The notes beneath the pieces were generated by a model that saw only the letters and a list, made by a program, of their open reading frames with translations, made no database searches and was not told where the DNA came from. From Terrisporobacter sp. (GTDB lineage Bacteria; Bacillota_A; Clostridia; Peptostreptococcales; Peptostreptococcaceae), in contig JARKUZ010000075.1 in NCBI GenBank assembly GCA_029851945.1, positions 1 to 64,000 of the forward strand: a DNA stretch of 64,000 nt, read 5' to 3'. The translations under genes were made by a program, and so were the position numbers. Shown here piece after piece: positions 1 through 6,660 of this stretch (position 1 is the stretch's first letter; every line of letters begins with the position of its first letter).

Positions 1-33
1 TTGTCTTATTAAATCTTTACTTAAATTACTCAT
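1..33 (-). CDS. 5' end of a CDS running out of the window
   Basis: An ATG at 33-31 on the minus strand opens a frame of 11 codons (MSNLSKDLIRQ) that leaves the window. An AGGAAGGGG ribosome-binding site lies about 8 nt upstream. It is downstream of and co-directional with the GNAT gene. Too little is present to name a function. Confidence 0.55.
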   Translation of the reverse strand, partial: MSNLSKDLIRQ

Positions 34-111
34 AAAAAATACCCCTTCCTGGCATTGACTTTATATTTTTATCATTGCCATAAAGGAGTATTTAAATTTC
101 ATAAGCACAAA

Positions 112-546
112 TTATTTTACATTACCACTTTTCATTATATATTCCATAAATCCAGTTTCTTCATTGATTTGTTCACAAACCACTTCAAAATTTTTATATT
201 TATAAAACTCAATGGCACTTTTATTCTCTTTATAAACTGCTAAATTTAAACCTTCATACTTTTCTAATGCAAAATCTATTAATTTACTTCCTATTCCTTT
301 TCTAAAAGAATTACTATCTACAAATAAAGCTCCTATGAAATTTTCTTCTATTACAGAAATAAATCCTTTTATACTTTCATTTTCTTCATATACAAAAGTT
401 TCTGACATTGGTACATATATATCTTTTACTTTAGAATAATTGTCTCTCCAGTATTTTTCATCTATGAAGTCATGACCTTTTATTGTACTATCAAGCCATA
501 TTTCCATTATATTATTTATATCTTCTTTTTCTAATTTTCTTATCAT
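112..546 (-). CDS. GNAT family N-acetyltransferase
   Basis: A 144-residue protein of typical single-domain GNAT length, expected to move an acetyl group from acetyl-CoA to an amine; the substrate cannot be read from sequence. The acetyl-CoA pyrophosphate loop is visible as RKGIGS (residues 82-87) after a beta strand ALFVDS, and the C-terminal AIEFYKYKNFEV is the usual GNAT motif B (YxxxGF-like). The start is supported by AAGGAG five bases before the ATG. It faces away from the EIIB-like gene and may share a transcript with the partial gene at 1-33. Confidence 0.85.
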   Translation of the reverse strand: MIRKLEKEDINNIMEIWLDSTIKGHDFIDEKYWRDNYSKVKDIYVPMSETFVYEENESIKGFISVIEENFIGALFVDSNSFRKGIGSKLIDFALEKYEGLNLAVYKENKSAIEFYKYKNFEVVCEQINEETGFMEYIMKSGNVK

Positions 547-920
547 CTTTACTCCTTATTTATTGTCTATAAAATTATTTTTAATTTACTATACTTTATT
601 TTAGTTTACATTCTATATAATTTATATTTCAGTTTATATAATATCATAAATTATAAAGTCATTATAGTGCATATATACTGTATTCATGTACAAATATATT
701 TTTTCAATTGATTTAAAAAAGTCATCACTGTGAGCGACCTTCAGCTCCTGGCCTTAATAAAAAATGATAAATTTTATGAATCTGATATTTTAATGCTACT
801 TGCAAAACCATCTATGTAACATATTCAAAAATAATTCATGAGTCTAAAGTTTACTTTGTATTTCTTAAAATATTTATTATAATAATATAGACTTAATTTT
901 TTAAGAAAGAGGTAATTATT
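547..920. other. Intergenic region with a short GC-rich island
   Basis: 374 bp between divergent genes. It is almost pure A+T apart from about 36 bases at 721-756, which include GAGCGACC and CAGCTCCTGGCC. On the minus strand this island reads into a small hairpin (GTC-gc-TCA / TGA-t-GAC) and then six T, so it could end a short RNA. No ORF with a ribosome-binding site is visible. The 3' part should carry the promoter of the gene at 921. Confidence 0.4.
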
Positions 921-1223
921 ATGAGTTTAAAAATAGTAGCAGTTTGCGACAATGAATTAAGTGGAAAAATACTTAAAGAAACTGGAGAAAAATTAGGACT
1001 TATAGTTAAATATGAAGTTCAAGGTTTCACTGGAATAAAAAATGAATTGTCATTAAGTGATATAGATACTTCTAATGTTGTATTATTTGTAACAGAAAAG
1101 GAAGTTGAACAAATAGAAGGTATAGAAAGATTTATAGATCGTGAATACTATGAAGTCCTTCCACAATTTGTTATAGAAGATGCTAAAAATGTTATATCTG
1201 AAATTACTATGGATTTAAATTAG
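921..1223 (+). CDS. Stand-alone fructose-type PTS EIIB-like protein
   Basis: A 100-residue cytosolic protein. Its opening KIVAVCDN, the segment KYEVQGFTGIKNELS and the following DIDTSNVVLFVTE track the fold of the fructose EIIB domain (KIVAVTACPTGIAHT, then VETQGSxGxxNxLT, then ADxVIxAxD). The family transfers phosphate from EIIA to an incoming sugar through a cysteine in the P-loop. Here there is one Cys (residue 9), but the loop is shortened and the CPTG motif is absent. No EIIA or EIIC is nearby, so a transport role is doubtful and a regulatory role is possible. AAGAAAGAGG lies before the ATG and a long terminator hairpin follows the stop directly. Confidence 0.6.
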   Translation: MSLKIVAVCDNELSGKILKETGEKLGLIVKYEVQGFTGIKNELSLSDIDTSNVVLFVTEKEVEQIEGIERFIDREYYEVLPQFVIEDAKNVISEITMDLN

Positions 1224-1290
1224 TATTAATCTCAATAAAAATAAGGTTGCCATAACTGACAACCTTATTTTTATTGAGATATTAATACTA
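1221..1290. terminator. Very long inverted repeat, bidirectional terminator
   Basis: Arms of about 29 bases pair almost perfectly (one 2-nt bulge) around a 10-nt loop at 1250-1259. The inner stem is GGTTG/CAACC flanked by A-rich and T-rich arms, so it can stop transcription in either direction. The 5' arm starts at the TAG stop of the EIIB-like gene. Confidence 0.8.
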
Positions 1291-1509
1291 AAATATTTAT
1301 AGATGCATTTGTAAAACGATATAACTCAATATTTGATTCTAGTTTGTTTAAGTTATTTTGATTAGCTCTGTATTCTTTAATATTTCATTTTAATCCCTAC
1401 TAGGAATATATTATATAATAATCTTGCATATCTACCTAAATATATATCGTACATATACCATAAAACTACTAACACTACTATTAAAATTAAAATATATTCT
1501 GTAAAAAAT

Positions 1510-1543
1510 AAAAGATATCACCTATATTTAGGAGATATCTTTT
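1510..1543 (-). terminator. Intrinsic terminator after the MalY-type lyase gene
   Basis: AAAAGATATC and GATATCTTTT arms with CCTA/TAGG inside and a short loop. It lies just downstream of the stop codon at 1548 on the minus strand. Confidence 0.8.
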
Positions 1544-1547
1544 ATCT

Positions 1548-2750
1548 TTATACATATTGAGTCTCTAAGTTTCTATTAAGTTCTAATTTATTTACTGCAT
1601 ATTCTAATTGTTTCAATGCTTGCTCTAAAACCACTCTAGGACATCCTAAGTTCATTCTCATATATCCTGTTCCTTCCACTCCAAATGTGGTACCATTATT
1701 CAATGCTAATCTAGCTTCATTAACAAAGAAATCTACTAGTTCATCTTGAGTTAGACCAAATTTTGTACAATCTAGCCATAATAAATAAGTTCCTTCTGGC
1801 TTAGAGTATTTTATTGAAGGAATTTTTTCACTTATATAATTCATAGCAAATGTAGCATTGTCTTCTAAATATTTCGAAACCTCAATAAACCAATCTTTAC
1901 CTTCATTCATTGCTACCTGATTAGCTACTATACTGAATGCATTGTTCCTTTTAGTTTCAAATTTTTCTAAAGTTTTTTCATATTTATCTCTCATTTCCAT
2001 ATTAGGGAATATACAAGTAGCTACTTGTACTCCTGCCAAGTTGAAAGTTTTAGTAACTGAAGTAAATGTTATAGTATTTTTTCTTATTTCTTCACTTATT
2101 GATGCTGTTGGAGTATGTTTGTGTCCATACAGCATAATGTCAGAGTACATTTCATCAGATATTATAGTAACATTGTTTTCTATACATATTTTAGACATTC
2201 TTTCAATTTCTTCTTTTGTCCATACTCTACCTACTGGATTATGAGGACTACAAAATATTATATAATCCGCCTCTTTGGCTTTTATCTCTAAATCATCAAA
2301 ATCAATTTCATAGTAATTATCTTTATTTATTAATGGGTTGTATACTATTTCTATCCCCCAATTATCTAAAACTGTTTTAAATTCAGAAAACACTGGAGTT
2401 TGAAGTATTACCTTTTGTCCCTTTTCTATTATTGCATTACATACATTGGCAAGCATTGGTAGTACACCAAGTGCATGAGACATATACTTAGTTTCAACAT
2501 CCCAATTATTTTTATATATTTGCCAATTTCTAACTGACTCAAAATATTCATCAGGTCTAGAAGTATAACCCCATATACCTTCTTCAACTCTTTTCATTAA
2601 AGCTTCTATTATTTCTGGAGCCGTTTTAAAATCCATATCTGCAATCCACATAGGTGTTAAATCTTTTCTACCAAATTTCATTTCAAGCTCATCTATTTTA
2701 GCAGAGTAATTTTTACTTCTATCTATTATTTCATCAAAATTATATTTCAT
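1548..2750 (-). CDS. MalY/PatB-type aminotransferase, probable cystathionine beta-lyase
   Basis: A 400-residue fold-type I PLP enzyme, the usual size for the MalY/PatB group, which cleaves C-S bonds of cystathionine and cysteine conjugates to give pyruvate, ammonia and a thiol. Visible landmarks are the N-terminal LTPMWIADMDF typical of this group, SPHNPVGRVW (169-177), SDEMYSD (198-204) and the Schiff-base lysine in SVTKTFNLAG (Lys234). The C-terminal RMNLGCPR carries the carboxylate-binding Arg. It is monocistronic, with its own terminator. Real substrate specificity (C-S lyase versus aminotransferase) cannot be decided from sequence. Confidence 0.9.
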   Translation of the reverse strand: MKYNFDEIIDRSKNYSAKIDELEMKFGRKDLTPMWIADMDFKTAPEIIEALMKRVEEGIWGYTSRPDEYFESVRNWQIYKNNWDVETKYMSHALGVLPMLANVCNAIIEKGQKVILQTPVFSEFKTVLDNWGIEIVYNPLINKDNYYEIDFDDLEIKAKEADYIIFCSPHNPVGRVWTKEEIERMSKICIENNVTIISDEMYSDIMLYGHKHTPTASISEEIRKNTITFTSVTKTFNLAGVQVATCIFPNMEMRDKYEKTLEKFETKRNNAFSIVANQVAMNEGKDWFIEVSKYLEDNATFAMNYISEKIPSIKYSKPEGTYLLWLDCTKFGLTQDELVDFFVNEARLALNNGTTFGVEGTGYMRMNLGCPRVVLEQALKQLEYAVNKLELNRNLETQYV

Positions 2751-2888
2751 AATAAAATCTCCTTTTTACAAATATTTATTTGCTTATTCCTGTTACACAA
2801 TCAATTATATTATGCAAATAATATCTATAAAATAACATTTTGTGACTTTTACATTGCAAAAAATGCCTTCATGATTGTTACTTTACAA

Positions 2889-2918
2889 TAAAAAAGTCCT
2901 ATGATAATCCATAGGACC
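2889..2918 (-). terminator. Intrinsic terminator after the DUF1540 gene
   Basis: GTCCTATG/CATAGGAC stem, five-base loop, and a T-run on the minus strand immediately after the stop at 2928. Confidence 0.85.
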
Positions 2919-2927
2919 AAAGACTTA

Positions 2928-3269
2928 CTATTCAATCTCAAATGTATCACAAGAAGCATTTGACGCATTTATCAGTACATTTCTTGCAAAACATTCACCA
3001 TCTTCATTAAACTTACAATTGCCAGCTGCACATTTTATGTTACTAATTTTTGTTTTACTATTATCATAGTGTTCAGCATAATTATCAAAACCATAACCAC
3101 CTTCTTCAATAAATGTTGCACAGGTAGTTTCTGATGTTTTTGTTGCATGACTTCCTGCTATACTTATTGCACCTGCCGTACATTCAGCTTCTTTATTATG
3201 AGCGCAGTTAGTTGCCTTACAGTAAAAAGTAGAAGCATTTCTTAAATGTTTATTTTTTATCTCTCTCAT
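2928..3269 (-). CDS. DUF1540 double-repeat cysteine-rich protein
   Basis: 113 residues made of two DUF1540 units (about residues 15-60 and 78-113). Each begins CxxxxC (CKATNC, CAAGNC), followed by a CxA/FA segment (AECTAGAISIAG, GECFARNVLINA), and ends near another Cys (TTCATF, ASCDTF). The spaced cysteines suggest a small metal-binding or iron-sulfur-like fold, but the family has no established function. Such proteins are common in Clostridia. A strong RBS (GGAGG) precedes the ATG. Confidence 0.85.
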   Translation of the reverse strand: MREIKNKHLRNASTFYCKATNCAHNKEAECTAGAISIAGSHATKTSETTCATFIEEGGYGFDNYAEHYDNSKTKISNIKCAAGNCKFNEDGECFARNVLINASNASCDTFEIE

Positions 3270-3385
3270 GTTAAATTACCTCCAAAATAATCTCTATATT
3301 ATTATGTGCTAAAAATAAAAAATAATTATTTAAACTCTTTTTCTACTTTTTGATTCCCTATAAGTAAAAAATTTATACTGTTTAT

Positions 3386-3865
3386 TTATATGTAATTATT
3401 TCCATTGCTACATTTTCCAGTCATATGATCTATTTCTATTTTGATCACACTACAAGAATCTAAAGCCTTATCTATATATCTTATAACTTCTTCCATAAAA
3501 TCTTTAGAATATTTTTCACCAATAGAAATTAACGCTTCTCTTCTTTCTCTAGGTTCAACTAAATATGCTCTTCCAAAGACTACTACATTTGAATATCTTG
3601 TAGTAAATCCATCTGGAATTATTTCAATATCCATATTCACAAAAAATTATACTTTATTAGTATTTTTTATATTATCTAATTTATAACCATTATTAGCACA
3701 ATGAAAATAAATGCAGCCATTATGATAAACATAGTTTACTGCCACCCCATATGGATATCCATTTTCACCTATAGTTGATAAAATGCCTTCTTTTCCTTTA
3801 ATCAGTACTTTTACACTCTCTTCTTTACTTAACTCCCTTTTCTTTTTTCTTAATTTGGGAAACAT
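3386..3865 (-). pseudogene. NimA-like flavin-binding (PNPOx-fold) gene broken by one stop codon
   Basis: Read in one frame, the sequence gives a complete pyridoxamine-phosphate-oxidase-fold protein of about 160 residues. It has an N-terminal LSKEESVKVLIKGKEGILST, then GYPYGVAVNYVYHNGCIYFHCA, DNIKNTNKV, a TAA at 3649-3647, and FFVN...TRYSNVVVFGRAYLVE. Relatives read KVSF at this point, so a single Ser codon (TCA) to TAA change explains the break and nothing else is disturbed. The start is ATG 3865, because AGGAGG lies six bases upstream. A restart at GTG 3640 would give a fragment lacking the flavin-binding half. NimA-type proteins reduce nitroimidazoles or bind FMN; this copy is probably inactive. 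Confidence 0.8.
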
Positions 3866-4006
3866 ATATCCTCCTAAATTTAATATATTTTTAATTTTAT
3901 TATTCCCTAAATATATATTCGACATTTATCAAACAAATGTTTTGAAATAAATCTTACTTTACTATATAATAATACATATTATAAAAAAATAACAACTGGA
4001 GGAACT

Positions 4007-4546
4007 ATGACAAAAGAAACACATGTAAAGGGAGGATATATTTTTGCACTCTTGTTTCTTCCCTATATTTATAACATCTATATAATTGAATATAACTTCT
4101 TTTATCAAATAATCCTTTTATTTATATATGGATATTTTGCCAATATTGGTTCACTTGCCTGTGACATAGATATGAAAGGATCATATATTAGTAAGAGATT
4201 CCCTATTATATATAAAATCTTTGGTAAAAGATTAAGACATAGAGGATTTACACATAGTTTAGTATTTTTATCATTTTTAATATATTTTACAAATGTTATT
4301 TTAATTTATAGTGATTTTAATATAGCATTTTTATGCTTATTTAGTGGATTTATCATAGGAATACTTTCTCATATTTTTCTTGATTTACTTACAAAAGAAG
4401 GTGTTGAATTATTTTATCCACTTCAAACTAATTTTTCTATACTTCCTATAAAAACCAGCTCTCGGACAGAAAAAAATATATGCAAACTATTAAATGTTTT
4501 AGTAGTATTTTTAATTGGTTATAGATTTTATTTATTTAAATTATAA
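4007..4546 (+). CDS. YdjM/DUF457 family membrane-bound metal-dependent hydrolase
   Basis: 179 residues with about four membrane segments. The family hallmark RHRGFTHSL (near residue 78) and the later SHIFLDLLTKEGVELFYP carry the conserved His and Asp residues presumed to bind a metal in the membrane. The substrate is unknown for the family. The GGAGG RBS is six bases before the ATG. Convergent with the antiporter gene, sharing the terminator at 4545-4585. Confidence 0.85.
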   Translation: MTKETHVKGGYIFALLFLPYIYNIYIIEYNFFYQIILLFIYGYFANIGSLACDIDMKGSYISKRFPIIYKIFGKRLRHRGFTHSLVFLSFLIYFTNVILIYSDFNIAFLCLFSGFIIGILSHIFLDLLTKEGVELFYPLQTNFSILPIKTSSRTEKNICKLLNVLVVFLIGYRFYLFKL

Positions 4547-4585
4547 AAAATTCTCAGCACAATAATTTTATGCTGAGAATTTTTA
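4545..4585. terminator. Bidirectional terminator between convergent genes
   Basis: ATTCTCAGCA/TGCTGAGAAT stem with A-run before and T-run after, placed between the stops at 4546 and 4606. Confidence 0.9.
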
Positions 4586-4605
4586 TATTATTTTAAATAT
4601 CTATA

Positions 4606-5805
4606 CTATTTTTTCTTATTAAGATACCCACTACTGAATAACAATTTTTCATAAGTCTTATCTATGCCTATTGCTCCAAACGGTGCAGTTATAAGTATTG
4701 CAAGAACTGCAACCGTTAATACTAAATTTCCACATTCTAATCCCATAGATAAAGGAATACTTCCTATAGCTGCTTGTACTGTAGCTTTTGGAGTATATGC
4801 TATCATACAAAATAACCTTTCATTCATAGTCAGCTTTGTTTTTAACAAACAAATAAAAACTCCTAACATTCTAAATATCATTGCAAATACTATAACTCCT
4901 ATTGCCATAACCCCTTCACTAGTTATATATTCTAAATTTACAGTAGCTCCAACCAAAACAAATAATATAACTTCAGCAGCTATCCAAAGCTTATTATATT
5001 TATATGATAGTCTTACAGATAAAACTTCGTATTTTTGTTTAAATATAATTCCCATACTCATTATGGCAAGAAGACCTGACATAGGCAATACTCCTTCTAG
5101 CATACTTTCACATTCAATTAATAAGAATGAAATACTAAGTATTATAATTATTTTTACAGAATCTCTAATATGGAATCGTTTAAATAATTTAATCAATATT
5201 ATTCCAGATATAACTCCAAATATAATTCCCATAAATATTGAAATAGGAATTTGCATAAAACTTAAAGCAGATATATTTCCACCATCCGCAAGACCTGTAA
5301 AAGATGTAAATAGAACAATTACAAAAATATCATCTACTGACGCACCTGCCATAATAAGCTGAGGAATAGAGTTCTCTTTTCCTATTTTTTTATCAATTAA
5401 ATTGATCATTCTAGGTACTATTATAGCTGGAGAAACTGCTGCAATAACAGCTCCTATAATAGCAGCTTCTAAAATTGAAATTCCTAATAATTTTGGTGCA
5501 ATAATTACAACTGCTAATATTTCAAAACAAGCCGGAAGAAAACACATAAGTAACGCAGGTCTACCAACTTTTTTTAAATCATCAATATTTAGTGACAATC
5601 CCGCTCGAGTTAGTATAATTACAAGTGCCAATTTTCTTAAATCTGGCGAAATAATAATTATAGATTCATCCAATAAATTTAGTACATTAGGACTAAGTAT
5701 TATCCCTGTAAAAATCATACCCATTAGACTTGGTAATTTTAGCTTATTAAAAACATTTCCCATTAATAAACCAATTAAAAAAATCAATGCCAAACTAGTT
5801 AACAT
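4606..5805 (-). CDS. Cation:proton antiporter (CPA superfamily), fluoride-riboswitch controlled
   Basis: A 399-residue, 11-12 segment membrane protein of the Na+/H+ exchanger fold. The N-terminal LKLPSLMGMIFTGIILSP, the discontinuous-helix segment AAVSPAIIVPRMI and the ion-site pair Asp-Asp in GASVDDIFVIV are typical. A double Asp at this site is usually linked with electrogenic exchange (CPA2-like). No C-terminal TrkA-N regulatory domain is present. AGGAGG precedes the ATG. The leader contains a fluoride aptamer and terminator, so the exchanger is probably made when fluoride enters the cell. Whether it moves fluoride or repairs pH and ion balance is unknown; antiporters are known members of fluoride-riboswitch regulons. 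Confidence 0.88.
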   Translation of the reverse strand: MLTSLALIFLIGLLMGNVFNKLKLPSLMGMIFTGIILSPNVLNLLDESIIIISPDLRKLALVIILTRAGLSLNIDDLKKVGRPALLMCFLPACFEILAVVIIAPKLLGISILEAAIIGAVIAAVSPAIIVPRMINLIDKKIGKENSIPQLIMAGASVDDIFVIVLFTSFTGLADGGNISALSFMQIPISIFMGIIFGVISGIILIKLFKRFHIRDSVKIIIILSISFLLIECESMLEGVLPMSGLLAIMSMGIIFKQKYEVLSVRLSYKYNKLWIAAEVILFVLVGATVNLEYITSEGVMAIGVIVFAMIFRMLGVFICLLKTKLTMNERLFCMIAYTPKATVQAAIGSIPLSMGLECGNLVLTVAVLAILITAPFGAIGIDKTYEKLLFSSGYLNKKK

Positions 5806-5827
5806 ATAAACCTCCTATTTTGCGCAG

Positions 5828-5877
5828 AAAAAAAGCTGACAATTCCTGCGATAAATTTTATCACAGAAGTCATCAGC
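5828..5877 (-). terminator. Terminator half of the fluoride riboswitch
   Basis: On the minus strand GCTGA...CTTCTG (5877-5864) pairs with CAGGAATTGTCAGC (5848-5835) and seven T follow (5834-5828). Its 5' arm is the 3' part of the aptamer (GCTGATGACTTCTG), so aptamer folding and termination exclude each other. The RBS is only a few bases further on. Confidence 0.88.
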
Positions 5878-5925
5878 ATTACATGCGGTTTAAGTTTAAA
5901 ACTTTGGAAGAACTTCATTTCCAAA
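5862..5925 (-). promoter_or_regulatory. Fluoride riboswitch (crcB RNA motif)
   Basis: On the minus strand the leader shows every hallmark of the crcB motif. There is a P1 hairpin GGAA-ATGAAGTTC-TTCC, then AACCGC (5890-5885), then GCTGATGACTTCTG (5877-5864). The loop GAAGT and downstream ACTTC form a perfect 5-bp pseudoknot at the same place where the Pseudomonas syringae aptamer has GGCAU/AUGCC, so the pairing is kept while the bases differ. Binding of fluoride should stabilise the aptamer and block the overlapping terminator, turning on the antiporter. Confidence 0.92.
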
Positions 5926-5928
5926 ATT

Positions 5929-5957
5929 ATTCTATCATAATATAAGTTAATTTTCAA
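5929..5957 (-). promoter_or_regulatory. Promoter of the antiporter leader
   Basis: On the minus strand TTGAAA (5957-5952), a 17-bp spacer and TAGAAT (5934-5929). The predicted start near 5922 falls at the first G of the riboswitch P1 stem, which supports both calls. Confidence 0.75.
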
Positions 5958-5972
5958 CATAAGTATTAAGTT

Positions 5973-6311
5973 TAAAATACTTGAATAAAATTCCAAGTAT
6001 TTTGATCTAACATTTAGATTTTATCTAATAAAATTTGTAGCTATTCTTTATTTTTCTCTAGTTATTACATAATTTGAATCATTCATTATTTTTGGCATCC
6101 AAGCCATATTATTATCTAAAGTTATCATAATTATAAACCTTCTAGATCTTGTTCTACTTCTTCCAACGCTCTATTAGTACAATTACTTTTATTTGGTACT
6201 GTAAATCCATACATCTATTTGTTTGATAATAAAAAATGGGATAAGGTAATTTTTGAGGTAAGCAATAGACTTCCTTTTAATTCATTGGGGGTTTTATTAT
6301 ATAATTTTGTA
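5973..6311. other. Intergenic region with a hairpin and two weak mini-ORFs
   Basis: A 10-bp hairpin (AAAATACTTG/CAAGTATTTT) sits near 5974-6003. On the minus strand two very short frames, 6214-6131 (27 codons) and 6128-6048 (26 codons), nearly touch, and their residues look gene-like (NCTNRALEEVEQDLEG, AWMPKIMNDSNY). Neither gives a recognisable domain and the first has no RBS. They are probably the remains of a lost gene. Confidence 0.3.
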
Positions 6312-6340
6312 TTGACATATATCATTTCTACAAATATAAT
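6312..6340 (+). promoter_or_regulatory. Consensus promoter of the NSS transporter leader
   Basis: Perfect TTGACA (6312-6317), 17-bp spacer, perfect TATAAT (6335-6340). The predicted transcript start is near 6347, giving a leader of about 310 nt before the transporter ATG. Confidence 0.85.
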
Positions 6341-6376
6341 CATATTTAAGAATAAAATTTTTAGGAGATTATCAAA

Positions 6377-6439
6377 ATGAAACTTACAAACTTAAACTTT
6401 GTACAAGTTAATACATATTACTGGAGCTATTATAGTTAG
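6377..6439 (+). CDS. Tyr/Trp-rich leader peptide of an attenuator
   Basis: A 20-codon ORF that ends TYYWSYYS followed by TAG: four Tyr and one Trp within seven codons. AGGAGA lies eight bases before the ATG and the peptide starts about 30 nt into the transcript from a consensus promoter. The next base after the stop begins a segment that pairs with downstream leader RNA, as in classical amino-acid attenuators. The downstream gene is an NSS transporter, a family that includes known tyrosine and tryptophan carriers. I infer that ribosome position on the Tyr/Trp codons decides whether the transporter is transcribed. Confidence 0.85.
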   Translation: MKLTNLNFVQVNTYYWSYYS

Positions 6440-6600
6440 GTTTGTATTTATGATTTGACACATATTCATCATAGATACAAACAAAAATTTGTATCTATGA
6501 TGGCTTATTAATATATGATAAATTAGGCCACGTAGATTATGCTATGTGGCTTATTTTATTTTCAATGAAAAAGACCACATAGGAACTATGTGGTCTTTTT
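6440..6600 (+). promoter_or_regulatory. Seven-segment attenuator with two exclusive pairing sets
   Basis: Segments in order: A 6440-6454, B 6467-6482, C 6488-6504, D1 6527-6537, D2 6542-6550, D3 6568-6582, D4 6586-6600. Set 1 is A:B (15 bp, one G-U), C:D1 (AUCUA..UGGC with GCCA..UAGAU) and D2:D3 (CTATGTGG/CCACATAG, perfect), leaving D4 unpaired. Set 2 is B:C (15 bp, perfect), D1:D2 (followed by a loose T-run) and D3:D4 (15 bp, then T-run), giving terminators. A begins one base after the leader-peptide stop. A ribosome finishing the peptide would mask A and favour set 2 (off); one stalled at the Tyr/Trp codons leaves A free and favours set 1 (on). Confidence 0.82.
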
Positions 6601-6660
6601 ATATATATATTATGGAAATTAATAACTAAAAATTTCAAATTAAAAATTAGGAGGAATAAA

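Noticed and set aside
4664..5362. Long plus-strand open frame opposite the antiporter
   Set aside because: It is antisense to a well-supported membrane protein, lacks an RBS and its composition is the mirror of hydrophobic codons.
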